Assembly (NCBI GenBank): GCA_046329495.1
Contig: JAXLUO010000003.1
Coordinates: forward strand, 323,081-387,080
Origin: Bog-950 sp046329495
Lineage (GTDB): Bacteria; Bacteroidota; Bacteroidia; Chitinophagales; LD1
DNA length: 64,000 nucleotides
Direction of reading: 5' to 3'
In this document: piece after piece, positions 1 to 10,700 of the stretch
How the letters are laid out: each line of letters begins with the position of its first letter
How positions within the stretch are numbered: the stretch's first letter is position 1
Notes under the pieces: model-generated
Databases searched by the model: none
What the model was told of the DNA's origin: nothing
What the model saw: the letters and a program-made list of their open reading frames with translations, nothing else
Translations under genes and position numbers: made by a program

Positions 1-1451
1 AAGGGGTGAAGAGCATTGCCGGTTTATTGAAGTTGAATTTGCTTTTTAAAGGCCGTAAAAGCGATTTAGACCGGAAAAATTACGAAGCCATTACAGCAGC
101 AGGCGATGCTAACATTAGTGGCCTGTATTACGATAGCAAAGACCTGCCAATGCCTTTACGCGTTAATACGATGCAGATGAATTTTAGTCCGCAGAATATT
201 AAGCTGAGCAACCTGGTGGCGGTAATTGGTCATAGCGATATAAATGCTTCGGGAACGCTGGATAACTTTATGAGTTACCTGTTTGGTAAGGGCGATCTGG
301 TTGGTACGTTGAATTTGAAGTCGGGTGTATTTGATGCCAATGAGTGGCTGAGCAAGGATGCTAATGCCCCGGCAAGCGGTAGTGTAAAGGATACGGCCCG
401 CACCGAATTCTTCAAGGTGCCTGCACATATTGATTTTACAGCGAACTCGGAGTTCGGCAAGATATTCTATGATAAGATTGTATTACAGAATGTAAAAGGA
501 GAGGTGGTAGTGAAGGACGAGGCTATTCATCTTAATAACCTGTTTGCCAATCTGCTGGGCGGTAGCGCTACTATTTCGGCAAACTATATAACCAAAAACC
601 TGAACCACCCCGATGTGAGTTTTACCTACGACATTAAGAACTTTGATATTCAACAAACTTATAAGGCGGTTGATTTAAGCGCTAAAATGGCCCCGGTTAT
701 AAAGCATATCAACGGTGAATTCAGCAGCGATTTGAAAGGCAGTGGCAAGCTGAACCCGGATATGAGTGTGGATTATCAGTCGTTAACCGGTGATGGTAAG
801 GTAGAATTGACGAATGCCAAGATAACCGGGCTGCCAATGCTGGCAGAGATTACCAAGGTTGCAAAGATACCTGCCCTGCAGAACCTGGAGCTTAAACAAG
901 GCTGGACCGTGCTTAAGTTTAAGGATGGCAAGGTAAATGTTGATCCTACCGACATTAAGTTTGGCAATGGCTATAACATCAACTTTAAAGGTGCTAATGG
1001 GTTTGACCAGACCATTGATTATGATGTTCGGCTGGATGTGCCAAGTAAAGAATTGGGTCCGGCAACTTCCGTAGCGCAAAGCATGCTGGCAAAGGTGCCC
1101 GGTGTGAATGCGGCTATGCCTGAGGTGGTTGGCTTTTTGTTTAAAGTAACGGGGCCATTCAGCAAGCCACAAGTGAAGTTGAACAAGGTAACTGCAGGCG
1201 GCAATTCAGTAAAGGATGTAATTACTAATACTGCTGAAGATTTGAAGAAGCAGGCGGAAGAAGAAGCAAAGAAAAAAGCGGAAGAGTTGAAGAAGCAAGC
1301 CGAGGACCAGTTGAACAAACAGAAACAAGCTGCCCAGGATGCTATTGATAAGGCAAAGCGTGATGCAGAACAGAAAGCGAAAGAAGCAGCAGATAAAGCT
1401 AAGAAAGAGGCAGAAGATAAACTGAAGAACGTAATTAAATGGCCTAAGTAA
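1..1451 (+). CDS. AsmA-family protein, C-terminal part (cut by window start)
   Basis: This is the C-terminal 481 or more residues of an AsmA-like protein. The frame is still open at base 1, so the true start lies outside the window; the GTG at 6 is only the first possible start. The visible part is a long beta-rich AsmA C-terminal region in which short hydrophobic strands alternate with Gly/Asn turns. It ends in a highly charged Lys/Ala/Glu helix (about residues 405-478) that should form a coiled coil. AsmA-like proteins are inner-membrane-anchored bridge proteins linked to outer-membrane lipid homeostasis; that role here is inferred from the family. A strong terminator hairpin follows 20 bases after the stop codon. 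Confidence 0.8.
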   Translation, partial: GVKSIAGLLKLNLLFKGRKSDLDRKNYEAITAAGDANISGLYYDSKDLPMPLRVNTMQMNFSPQNIKLSNLVAVIGHSDINASGTLDNFMSYLFGKGDLVGTLNLKSGVFDANEWLSKDANAPASGSVKDTARTEFFKVPAHIDFTANSEFGKIFYDKIVLQNVKGEVVVKDEAIHLNNLFANLLGGSATISANYITKNLNHPDVSFTYDIKNFDIQQTYKAVDLSAKMAPVIKHINGEFSSDLKGSGKLNPDMSVDYQSLTGDGKVELTNAKITGLPMLAEITKVAKIPALQNLELKQGWTVLKFKDGKVNVDPTDIKFGNGYNINFKGANGFDQTIDYDVRLDVPSKELGPATSVAQSMLAKVPGVNAAMPEVVGFLFKVTGPFSKPQVKLNKVTAGGNSVKDVITNTAEDLKKQAEEEAKKKAEELKKQAEDQLNKQKQAAQDAIDKAKRDAEQKAKEAADKAKKEAEDKLKNVIKWPK

Positions 1452-1470
1452 TGAGACTTGTATAAAACAG

Positions 1471-1507
1471 AACACCCCGTTGCAAGCGCAACGGGGTGTT
1501 TTTGTTT
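1471..1507 (+). terminator. Rho-independent terminator, possibly bidirectional
   Basis: A perfect 13-bp inverted repeat (1471-1483 with 1488-1500) with a 4-base loop is followed by a T-rich run. It lies between the convergent AsmA-like and flotillin genes and could serve both, although the T tail is better on the plus strand. Confidence 0.9.
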
Positions 1508-1520
1508 AAACGATGACCGA

Positions 1521-3437
1521 TTAGTTTTTAGAGCTATCGTCCTTTTTCATTACCTGTTTAAGTAATTCCATGCCCAGTAAACCACTGATAGGGCCATTGG
1601 CACCATCGGTGTTATTACCGCCAGCAATTAAAACTTCAGGTATTACCTTGATTTTGTTGGCACCTATGGCTTCGGTAACTTTTAACTGTGTAAAGTTATC
1701 GCCGCCCATGGCTTCTACTGCCAGTTTGTATGCCTCGGCAGAAGATTTACCTATGGCCAGAATTTTTTCCGCTTCGGCGGTACCGGTTTTCGAAATCTTC
1801 TCAGCTTCCGCGTTTGCCATCAATTTTACCTGCTCGCTTTGCGCCTGTGCTACCAGTTTGGTTTTTTCTGCTTCGGCGCTTGCCAATATTTTGATACGAT
1901 CACTTTCTGCATTCGATTGTAAACGTACCGAGTTTGCTTCACCGGTAGCTTTTTCCACAGCAGCATCGGCAATGCGTTTAGCGATCACCACACCCTGGTC
2001 GGCTTTTACAATATCCTTCTGAATTTCGGCAATGGCAGTTTCTTTTTCCAATGCCTGGCGCGTTTCCTGCGCCTTCATCTGGGTTTCGTAAGTAACCTTT
2101 TGTTCTTCGGCCAGTTTACGGTCTGTAAGCGTTTTCATCAGACTTTCAGGAGGCACGATGTCGCCAATTAAGGTGTCAACACCAAACACGTTGTACTGCT
2201 CTAACACCTTACCGATGTGACTGCGGGCGGCCTCCTGGCGTTCCTTACGGGTACCCAGGAAGGCGATAACGTCGCTATCCTGTGCGGAGTTACGGAAGTA
2301 GTTGCCAATGGTAGGTTCCAGCACCTGCGATACCAGGTTGGTCATGTTACCGAAACGTGCTATTACCTTTGGTGCTTCCGTAGATGGTATATGGATGATC
2401 TGCGATACATCGAGATTGAACGGGAAACCGTCCCGCGAGCGAACCGTAATGGTAGACAGATTCTTATCCAGTTGGTGCGATTCGCTGCGGGCACTGGCCC
2501 AGTTTAACACCAGGTTGGTGGTAGGCACTAATTCGGTGCGCATAATAAAAGGGTTCAATGGATATTTGCCGGGACCCAGCGGTTCGGCCCAAACACCTTT
2601 TTTGCCTTTGGCAACAATGTTGCCATGCTTAAACTCTGCACCACTTAAGTCCTGACCTTCTTCGCCCACATAGCTGATGATTACACCTACATAGCCAATC
2701 GGTATTTCGGTCATCTTCACCTCCTCAATCTTTACAAACCAGGGGTTAAGGTTATACGAACCGGCCAATATTACCTGTTGCTGTAAACCACGGTTACCGC
2801 CAGCTTGTAAAAACGCATCAGCATCCTGGAAGTTAGTATGACCTTCTACCAGTTTACCTGCAATTTGGCCGGCTTCAATAGCATCACCGTCCATGGTAGT
2901 AATAATGCCTACCATGTTTTCGTGTATATGCACCATGTCGGTAATCAGCACATCAAACAAAAAGGTATTAATACGGAAGGTACCCGCAGTAAGCACACCT
3001 GTTTGGCGACCTTTGCGGCCTCCGTTATTCATAAAGGCTTCGGCATCCTGAAAGCTGTCGCATTCCACCCTGCGGGCTAAAATGCGGCCTGTTTCCAGTT
3101 CGCGGCCGTCCTTAGCTAACAATAAGCCGATTTTACCGTTGGGGATTACCGTAAAGCCCTGCAGGGTAATATCATATTGCCAGAACCAATACCAGAAGTA
3201 GATACCGGGTGCCAGTGTTGAAGCCTGGTAACCGGCTTCGCCACGGGTAGCAATAATGCGGCCTTCGGGTAATTGCTTGTGTTCGCCGAAGAGCACGAAC
3301 TTTTTAGTTACCAAACCGATTTTGTCTTCGGGGATGATAACAATACCGAATAAGCGGAATAAAGGGCGATAGAATACTATCATAAGAATGACGACCACTA
3401 TCGGAACGATAATGTACAGCAATGAACTAATGTCCAT
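1521..3437 (-). CDS. Flotillin-like SPFH/Band 7 membrane scaffold protein
   Basis: This 638-residue protein has one N-terminal membrane helix (about residues 5-30) and an SPFH/Band 7 region (about 35-400). A long C-terminal helical stretch (about 420-590) is full of Ala-Glu-Ala-Glu-Lys repeats, the hallmark of flotillins. Flotillins oligomerise at the membrane and organise membrane microdomains, so the cytoplasmic coiled coil is expected to drive assembly. It is longer than Bacillus FloT (about 510 residues), mainly through an expanded Band 7 region. It stands alone, convergent with the upstream AsmA-like gene and well separated from the protease genes. No NfeD partner gene is visible. Confidence 0.88.
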   Translation of the reverse strand: MDISSLLYIIVPIVVVILMIVFYRPLFRLFGIVIIPEDKIGLVTKKFVLFGEHKQLPEGRIIATRGEAGYQASTLAPGIYFWYWFWQYDITLQGFTVIPNGKIGLLLAKDGRELETGRILARRVECDSFQDAEAFMNNGGRKGRQTGVLTAGTFRINTFLFDVLITDMVHIHENMVGIITTMDGDAIEAGQIAGKLVEGHTNFQDADAFLQAGGNRGLQQQVILAGSYNLNPWFVKIEEVKMTEIPIGYVGVIISYVGEEGQDLSGAEFKHGNIVAKGKKGVWAEPLGPGKYPLNPFIMRTELVPTTNLVLNWASARSESHQLDKNLSTITVRSRDGFPFNLDVSQIIHIPSTEAPKVIARFGNMTNLVSQVLEPTIGNYFRNSAQDSDVIAFLGTRKERQEAARSHIGKVLEQYNVFGVDTLIGDIVPPESLMKTLTDRKLAEEQKVTYETQMKAQETRQALEKETAIAEIQKDIVKADQGVVIAKRIADAAVEKATGEANSVRLQSNAESDRIKILASAEAEKTKLVAQAQSEQVKLMANAEAEKISKTGTAEAEKILAIGKSSAEAYKLAVEAMGGDNFTQLKVTEAIGANKIKVIPEVLIAGGNNTDGANGPISGLLGMELLKQVMKKDDSSKN

Positions 3438-3666
3438 AGTTAAATTGGATTTAATGGGTTAATGGAATAAAGGGTATAATGTTCTTTTTTAAGGTGTGAA
3501 CAACACCGCTCAGAAAGGTTTACTGAGCGTACTTAAGGAGGGATCATGTGAGGTTCAGGTAATATGGTATATCATCTTAAGACGTATACAGGTAGCCAAA
3601 ATTTTTAAATCTGGTATAAATATTTTACGCATTTGTAAATCAATGAATTGTAATGCGTTTAAAAAA

Positions 3667-3695
3667 CAAAAGCAGCCCCAGGAGGGCTGCTTTTG
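3667..3695 (-). terminator. Terminator of the M43 protease gene
   Basis: A 12-bp perfect inverted repeat (3667-3678 with 3684-3695) with a 5-base loop. Read on the minus strand it is followed by a run of Ts, placing it just after the stop codon of the protease gene at 3717. Confidence 0.88.
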
Positions 3696-3716
3696 AAAAG
3701 AGTTAGACCGGAAAGA

Positions 3717-5015
3717 TTAGTTCTTCTGGAACTTTTTAACGCTTTGGGTACCGTTGTAATTAAAACGCAGGAAATATAGGCCGGCAGGCTTGCTGCTAAC
3801 ATCCAGTGAAGTTGAAGTTTGCAAGGTTCCTTCTTCTAACTTTTGGCCAAGGGCATTCAGCAAAGTAAATTGCACTCCATTTACCTGTGCGGGTAAAGTT
3901 ATTTGAAGATTGCTGTTGGTTGGGTTAGGGAATACGGCAATGTTGGCCACCGGGGTGTTTTCTTTAATAGCTGTAGCGCCATTTACAATTACATCGGCAA
4001 TACCGGCACGCGAGGTCTGCAGCATGGCATGCATTACATCAATCTGGTGATGTGTAAACATATTCAGGCAACGGTCGTCGCTGTAGTCCATATAGTTTTC
4101 TATCATATCCGGAAAATCAACCGGACTATCAACGCACGAATTGTCGGATGTATCGCAGGTTTGCTGGTGGGCATCCGATGCTTTAGGGGTATCATCTATA
4201 CCATCACCGTCAAATTTATTACAACCGGTGGTATCGCCCCAAATGTGGCGCAGGCCCAGGTAATGGCCAATTTCGTGCACGGCGCTACGACCACCTGCAA
4301 TTGTAGGGTCAATAGGAGCGGAGAAGTTACGGCCAACACAAGGGAAGTGCAATACCACACCCTGATGCGTAGAATCGGTTGATGAACCCGCATCCCAGTT
4401 AGGTGCGTTAGAAGGTGGGAAAGCGTATCCCAATACTCCCAAGCCATTCATAATATTACAAACCCATACGTTCAGGTATCGGTCGGTAGGCCAGCAATCT
4501 TTGCCACCGGTAGCAGCCGTTTTAACGTTATCGGTAAATGGCTCAAAACCCAGAAAACCGGTAGGTGCACCCTGTGTACGGGTTATACCATTAGTAGGGT
4601 TACCATCAGGGTCGGTGGTAGCTAATGCAAATTCAATGTGCGTATCACCTGCTACTTGCTTAAATACATCGCGGGTTTTAGCTGTATCGGCAGTAGTGCG
4701 GCGGTAGTCCTCGTTCAGCACCTGAATCTGCGATTCAATAACCGAATCGGGTATATTCTCTGCTGCCGTGGTGTACACCACGTGAAATACTACGCGAATG
4801 CGGTAGATGGTGTCATCAGCGGCACGACTGTTGCGATTGGTCAGGGCCAATTGACGGGCATTTTCGAAGGCTGCATCCACCTGTTCTTTGAAACCGGGAT
4901 GTTGCTGGTCGAAAGCATTAGTGACTTCAAAACTGCCACAACGTTTAGTGTACGTTTGGGCAAAAATTGTTGCCGTAAGGCAGAGTGCCAGTGCGGTTGT
5001 TAGAATTCTTTTCAT
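3717..5015 (-). CDS. Secreted M43-family zinc metalloprotease with T9SS type A sorting domain
   Basis: This 432-residue exported protease has a signal peptide (about residues 1-19, ending FAQ). Its catalytic domain carries the metzincin zinc motif HEIGHYLGLRH at residues 247-257 (zinc ligands His247, His251, His257; Glu248 catalytic), and a downstream NYMDY Met-turn. M43 enzymes are pappalysin/cytophagalysin-type endopeptidases. The last 75 or so residues, beginning FPNPT and ending in beta strands with a basic tail, form a type A T9SS sorting domain, so the protein should cross the outer membrane through T9SS. It lies 24 bases downstream of a second M43 gene on the same strand; the two may be co-transcribed and could be diverged duplicates. 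Confidence 0.93.
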   Translation of the reverse strand: MKRILTTALALCLTATIFAQTYTKRCGSFEVTNAFDQQHPGFKEQVDAAFENARQLALTNRNSRAADDTIYRIRVVFHVVYTTAAENIPDSVIESQIQVLNEDYRRTTADTAKTRDVFKQVAGDTHIEFALATTDPDGNPTNGITRTQGAPTGFLGFEPFTDNVKTAATGGKDCWPTDRYLNVWVCNIMNGLGVLGYAFPPSNAPNWDAGSSTDSTHQGVVLHFPCVGRNFSAPIDPTIAGGRSAVHEIGHYLGLRHIWGDTTGCNKFDGDGIDDTPKASDAHQQTCDTSDNSCVDSPVDFPDMIENYMDYSDDRCLNMFTHHQIDVMHAMLQTSRAGIADVIVNGATAIKENTPVANIAVFPNPTNSNLQITLPAQVNGVQFTLLNALGQKLEEGTLQTSTSLDVSSKPAGLYFLRFNYNGTQSVKKFQKN

Positions 5016-5039
5016 TGATAGGGAGGAGTTTTAAAGATT

Positions 5040-7178
5040 TTATTTAGCCAATAAAAGTTTGTGTGTGAATTGTTTTCCGGCGCCGCTAAAGCGCAGAAAA
5101 TACATACCATTACCATAGCTGCTCATGTCAATCATCATAACATGATTGCTGATGTTTTGTTCAGCAACTGTTTCGCCAAGGGTATTAGTAACTATTAGCT
5201 TAGTATAACTTTGATCAGGAATCTGTATTGCTACTATGCCGGAAGTTGGATTTGGATAAACCCTAACAGCGGGTTGTTCAGTTTCCTTGACGCCAAGCGC
5301 CTGGTTATTATCAAGGTTAATGTTATCCAGATAGAGCGCATTGCCCCAACCGCTAACGTTCTCGAATTTGAAAGTAACGGTGCTTTTGCCTGCAGCAAAT
5401 GGCAGTGGGGCAGTTACAGTTTTCCATTCGTTAGGTGCCGGTGTAAAGGCAGCTGTTTGATCGGCAGCAGTTGCCAGCGTACTTCCACTTTGACTCCAGA
5501 ATCTGGTCCACTTACTACCACAATTAAGGCTGTAATAAAGGTTTAAGGTATCAAACAACGATGCACTTTTTTGGGCATAGGCCAAATCGAATTTTAACTG
5601 CGGATAAGGCACATTGCTAAAGTCGTAAGCATCGGTAATTATTGCATCGCGTTTTTTATTAGGGTTACTTGCGTAAGCCGCATTATCGAAAACCACGCTT
5701 GTGTTGCTTAAACCATAGGCGCCGTTCAGAGATGTTTGCCAGGTTAAATCATTATTAGGGTTGTAGATGGTCCAATTTGTTTGCGGGAAGTTCCCTTCAA
5801 ACGATTCAGTAACCGGCAGTGAAGCAGCAATGCCCCCATCGCGGGCGAAGAAGGTTCCATCCTTGCTGTCGTTCAGGTTGTAATTATCGGCACCTTGTCC
5901 GTTAACATTGGTGAAAGTAACATCAATGGTGTTTGCTCCGGCATCTGCAATTTGAGCAGGCATTACAACATCAATAGTAGCCTGCGGCGCAAGCGAACCG
6001 TTCCAGGGCTGAATTTGAACGCCGTTGCCATTTACCTGATAGTAAAAGGTACCGGAGGTAATTGTGGTTGTACCTTCATTACGCAACGAGAAAACCGGCG
6101 TTACGGAAAGTGAACACACCGTATCAGCGGGGTTAACAATGGCGGCCACGGCTGCATCCAATTCGTAGAAACACTGCGTACTGGCATTTTTTAGGGCACT
6201 GCGGGGGTTGTCGAGCACAAAATTCATACGGCTCACCTGACCCTGTGTAAACATATTACGGCAAGCATCATCGGTATAGTCCATGTAGTTCATAAACATA
6301 TCGCCGTTTGGTGCCGAACCGGTACATGACACATGCGGGAAAGAAGGGCAGCCGAAATTCATATCTGCCTGATCGGGTGTATCGCTAATACCATCGTTAC
6401 CGGCGCCCTGTTCACCGGCACATTTGCCACTGTCATCGCCCCATACGTGCTGTAATCCAAACCAATGGCCAACCTCGTGGGTAATTGTTTTGCCCAGGTT
6501 ATAGCCGGCTAAAAGCGTACCTGTAGTGCCTATCGTATTATATCTTGCAACCACACCATCTTTTGTTGTCCCACCAAAAAACGGAAAAGATGAATAAGCC
6601 AAAACACCATCAGTAACTAATTGTCCGCCCATGCGAACGCTCCATATATTCAGGTAGCGGGTATGGTCCCAAATAGTGGAGGGTTTAAGATAGTTGTCTA
6701 TGATAGAATCGGAGTTCCAGGAGGTTTGAGTAAACTGCTCGCGTAATATACCCGTAGTTGGTGTACCATTGGGGTCGAAACGGGCCAGGCAAAAATGGAT
6801 GTGCGGATTGCCAAGTACACCTACAAAAGCAGAAGGTACATTTGCGTTAGCCGGATCAAGTGCATTATAGTCGCGGTTCAGTGCGTCTATTTGCGAAAGC
6901 ACCTGAGCATCAGTAATATTTTCACCGGTTCCTATTGCATCGCCGTTGTGGATGATGTGAAATACAATCGGCACATACACGTCCTGTTGAATATCGGTTG
7001 CAGCCCTTTGTTCGCCTCCTTGTTTTAGCTGCAAAAGTGCATTGGCATATTGTTGTGCCAGTTGCGGATCTGCTGCAATTTGTCGTTTAATTATTTCGGT
7101 GGTAGCGCACCAATTTTGTTGTGCTGATACTGTAACAGAAATGATAAATAACAGAAGGGGGAAAAGGGACTTTTTCAT
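5040..7178 (-). CDS. Secreted M43-family metalloprotease, long form with T9SS sorting domain
   Basis: This exported metalloprotease has about 712 residues. I chose the ATG at 7178 because it gives a clean signal peptide (MKKSLFPLL...VSAQ); an ATG 15 bases upstream is possible. The zinc motif HEVGHWFGLQH begins at about residue 234 and is followed by an NYMDY Met-turn. After the catalytic domain come an Ig-like/CARDB-like region (about 345-450), a jelly-roll-like region with SFEGNFP (about 460-620), and a C-terminal type A T9SS sorting domain starting VYPNPTSG. It is probably an extracellular peptidase that processes peptides or host/prey protein. It precedes the shorter M43 gene on the same strand with a 24-base gap. 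Confidence 0.92.
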   Translation of the reverse strand: MKKSLFPLLLFIISVTVSAQQNWCATTEIIKRQIAADPQLAQQYANALLQLKQGGEQRAATDIQQDVYVPIVFHIIHNGDAIGTGENITDAQVLSQIDALNRDYNALDPANANVPSAFVGVLGNPHIHFCLARFDPNGTPTTGILREQFTQTSWNSDSIIDNYLKPSTIWDHTRYLNIWSVRMGGQLVTDGVLAYSSFPFFGGTTKDGVVARYNTIGTTGTLLAGYNLGKTITHEVGHWFGLQHVWGDDSGKCAGEQGAGNDGISDTPDQADMNFGCPSFPHVSCTGSAPNGDMFMNYMDYTDDACRNMFTQGQVSRMNFVLDNPRSALKNASTQCFYELDAAVAAIVNPADTVCSLSVTPVFSLRNEGTTTITSGTFYYQVNGNGVQIQPWNGSLAPQATIDVVMPAQIADAGANTIDVTFTNVNGQGADNYNLNDSKDGTFFARDGGIAASLPVTESFEGNFPQTNWTIYNPNNDLTWQTSLNGAYGLSNTSVVFDNAAYASNPNKKRDAIITDAYDFSNVPYPQLKFDLAYAQKSASLFDTLNLYYSLNCGSKWTRFWSQSGSTLATAADQTAAFTPAPNEWKTVTAPLPFAAGKSTVTFKFENVSGWGNALYLDNINLDNNQALGVKETEQPAVRVYPNPTSGIVAIQIPDQSYTKLIVTNTLGETVAEQNISNHVMMIDMSSYGNGMYFLRFSGAGKQFTHKLLLAK

Positions 7179-7244
7179 ACGGTTGGCAAACATAGCCGAA
7201 TTAGGGACTTTGCATAATGGACGCCCGGTAACGTTGATAAATTG

Positions 7245-7628
7245 CTAATTGTAGGTATCGTCGTCCGGTTCATCAAAAAAGGCATCTTCTATGTGGTAAA
7301 TTTCATGGCCTGCTGAAGTTACTGTTACCGAGACGATATCAAACCTAACCGGTGTTTCGGTTTTGCTGTTATCAAACAAATAGGATTCGGCTGCCTGGTG
7401 CATAAGTTTGCGCTTTGCCTTACTCACAAATTCTTCAGGTTGGCCATAGTTGAGGTTTGTGCGGGTTTTAACTTCGGTAAACACGATAAACCTGCCGCAT
7501 TGCGTTACCAGGTCTACTTCTGCCCGTTTAAATCTGAAGTTTTTACATAGTAACACATGTCCTTTAGACAACAGATGGGCAAGTGCAACTTCTTCGCCAA
7601 ACTTTCCTGTTTCGTTATGCCTCGCCAT
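7245..7628 (-). CDS. YraN/UPF0102 family nuclease-like protein
   Basis: This 127-residue small protein starts at MARHNETGKFGEE. The longer frame upstream lacks family similarity and would run into the terminator of the preceding gene. The sequence fits the UPF0102 (YraN) family: a GEEVA helix, an NFRFKRAEVDLV segment and a FTEVKTR strand, which together form a PD-(D/E)XK-like nuclease fold. The family commonly has GEIDLI where this one has AEVDLV; the acidic Asp and the Glu-Val-Lys are kept. The cellular role of YraN proteins is not settled. It is the last gene of the minus-strand run before the two proteases. Confidence 0.88.
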   Translation of the reverse strand: MARHNETGKFGEEVALAHLLSKGHVLLCKNFRFKRAEVDLVTQCGRFIVFTEVKTRTNLNYGQPEEFVSKAKRKLMHQAAESYLFDNSKTETPVRFDIVSVTVTSAGHEIYHIEDAFFDEPDDDTYN

Positions 7629-7660
7629 CTGGTAAATGTAAGGCAATTCATAAATAAAAA

Positions 7661-7690
7661 GCGCCTTAAAACCAAAAGGTGATAAGGCGC
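7661..7690 (-). terminator. Terminator of the giant SprB-repeat gene
   Basis: An 8-bp perfect inverted repeat (7661-7668 with 7683-7690), followed on the minus strand by a T-rich run, 22 bases after the stop codon of the giant gene. Confidence 0.75.
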
Positions 7691-7711
7691 AAAATGCTTG
7701 AAACAACCTAT

Positions 7712-10700
7712 TTAGTGGACCAGTGTTATACTACCCACTTTTTGAACCTTTTTGTTGTCAAGGAAAGTAATATCAGCGACGTATGTAAATACAGCCGGGT
7801 TTTGCAGTATACCTTTGTAGGTGCCATCCCAACCATTGAACTGGTTATTGCTATCAAATACTTTTATGCCCCAGCGGTTAAAGATCTTAAGGTCAACGGT
7901 TTTAATACCTTCTCCATAAATCTGGAATACATCGTTATTGCCATCGCCATTTGGCGTAAAGGCGTTGGGTATAAATACAGGAAGGCTGTTTTCAACCAAC
8001 ACATTTATGGTGGCTGTGGCTACACAGTTTTTGTTATAGGTGATGGTTAAAACAAAATCGGTGCTGCGATTATAAGGAGTAACTAATGGGTTGGGACAAT
8101 CGATGCAACTTAAACCAAGGGTTGGACTCCAGTTGTAATTGGTTATGGCAGCGGCACTGTATGGTGTAAAGGTGCTTATCAGTTGCACGCTTTCGCCTAA
8201 TTGAATAGTAGTATCGTGCGGTAAAATTTCAGCTATACCTTCAGCAGGTTCCAACACCAAAGCCTGGTGGGTGGTAGTACAACCCCAGTTGTTTATTGCC
8301 TGTATCGTATGCTGGCCTGCAGCGATATTAAAGAAGTCGCCTGCATATTGCAGCGGACCGCCGTCTACACTGAACTGATAAGGCATATTTTGAACGGTGA
8401 GGCCCAGGATGTGGATTGCTCCATCATCGTAAGCAGTGCCATAGCAGGAGGTAGAATCGGTAGTAATGGTAAACAAATCCGGAATGGCATCTACCACGGT
8501 ACCCTGAATAGTGTTGGTGCAGCCATTATTATCTGAGAAAATAATACTGTAATCGCCCGGAGCAAGATCGTATACTACACCGTTAACAGGGAAGAAGAAG
8601 TTAGCAAAGTCCTGTGTTACGGAAAAACTATATGGAGGTGTACCTCCTGTCATACTTGCGCTTAAAGTTCCATCGTTTTGACCCTGGCATTTTACCGGTG
8701 TGCTTATTACGATGGCAGTAAGGTTTGTAGGCTCGTTAACGTTTGCGGCACCTGTAGCTGAGCAATTGCGGCTATCCGTAATGGTTACACTATAAAAACC
8801 AGCTATAAGACCCGTGGCAGTGGCTGTTGTATCGCCACTGCTCCATAAATAGGTATAAGGTGGCGTACCCCCCTGCACGTTGGCACTAATGCTGCCATTG
8901 GGTGCATTAAAACAAAGTGCATCGGTAGGTGTTGGGTTAAGCTGAAGGGCGGGGGGAGATGTAATAGTTAAAGTTGTGGAAGCACTGCAACCATTGGCAT
9001 CGGTAACAATTACTGTATAGGTATTTGCTGCCAAACCTGTTTGCGGATTAGGCCCTGCCACACCATTCCAGGTGTATGTAAAGCTTCCTGTTCCGCCGGC
9101 CGGATTTACCTGGGCTGTGCCATCGGTGTTACCGGCGCAAGTAACATTAGTTACTGTAGATGCACCGAAAACAATTGCTGATGGTTGAGTTATACTATAG
9201 TTTGCGCTAACCGAACAGTTATTTGCATCGTAAGCTGTTACAATGTAAGTTCCTGCTGCAAGATTGCTGATTGTTTGTGTACTGCCACTTGGCGACCAGT
9301 TGTAGGTGTAAGCGCCGGTTCCACCGTTAGGGTTTGCCGTAATAGATCCGGTTGCGCCGCCATTACATTGCAGGTTAACTATTGTTGGCGCACCCAAGGC
9401 AATTGCCGTAGCCGGCTCAGTAATCTGGTATTGCGCTGTAGCTGAACACGAATTGGCATCGGAAACAGTTACGGTGTAGGTAGCGGCCGTTAAATTATTA
9501 ACTGTTTGGGTACTACCGGCCGAAGATGGGTTCCATGTATAACCGTAATTACCTGTGCCACCCGCAGGATTTACTGTAATGCTGCCGGTTGCTCCGCCAA
9601 AGCACGCCACGTTGGTAATGTTAGGCGCATTAAGTGTAAGGGCCGCCGGCTGCGTTAGGGTATAGGTGGCAGTTTGTGTACAACTGGTATTGTCGGTAAC
9701 AGTAACGTTGTATGTTCCTGCGGGAACATTCAACAGGTCCTCGGTGGTATAGGCATTGTTGTTCCAGTTGTAAGTAAAGCCCGGCAGACCGTTGGTAACG
9801 GTTATGTTTATGGCCCCATCGCTGTTGCCGTTACACTGCACATTCGTAACCGTACCGTTAATTTGTATTTGCGCCGGTTGATTTACTGTGTAACTGGCAG
9901 TGGCTGTACAAAGGCTATCGTCAGTTACGGTTAATTGGTAAGCCTGGGCCGTAAGGCCTGATGCAGTTTGGTTGGTTCCACCTCCATTATTCCACAAATA
10001 GGTATAGGGCGAAGCACCACCATTAGGGTTAGCGGTTATGCTGCCGTTATTTCCTCCATAGCAACTAACGTTGGTAATAGCAGGTGCGCCTAACGTTAAG
10101 CCGCTGGCTGGTTGATTAAGTGTTTTAGACACTGTTGCTGTGCAACCTTTGCTATCGGTTACTGTAACGCCATATGTAGCGGCAGTTAATGAAGTAGCAT
10201 TGGCTGTTGTTTGCGATGCGTTAGGGCTCCACTGATACACGTAGCCCGGTGCACCAGGTGTGCCGCCTGCTGCAGTAACGTTTATAAAGCCATCGTTGCC
10301 ATTAAAACAGCGGACGTCCTTAAATGCGCTAACTGTAAGTGTTAGCAGTGGAGGTTGATTAATGGTGAAACTACCGGTTACGCTACAGTTGTTACCATCC
10401 TTTACCGTAACGGTGTAATTACCCTGGGCAAGACCGGTATTGCTGTTTGTGCTTGGTGTAGGTGCATTGCTCCAGGTATATGTATATCCCGAACCTGAAC
10501 CGCCAGCCGGGGTAAGCACAATGCTGCCGGTAGTGCCGCCATTACAGCTAACATCGGTAACAACCTGGGTAAAGCTAACTGCCGTAGGCTGCGTAAGCGT
10601 AATGGTGTCTTTGCCTATACAACCTAAGGCATCGGTTATTGTAAGATAGTACGTACCTGCAGCAAGGTTCTGGGCAGAGTCTACGTTGCCCGTAGCTGCA

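Noticed and set aside
3496..3696. 66-residue plus-strand frame
   Set aside because: It overlaps the minus-strand terminator and has no features of a real gene.
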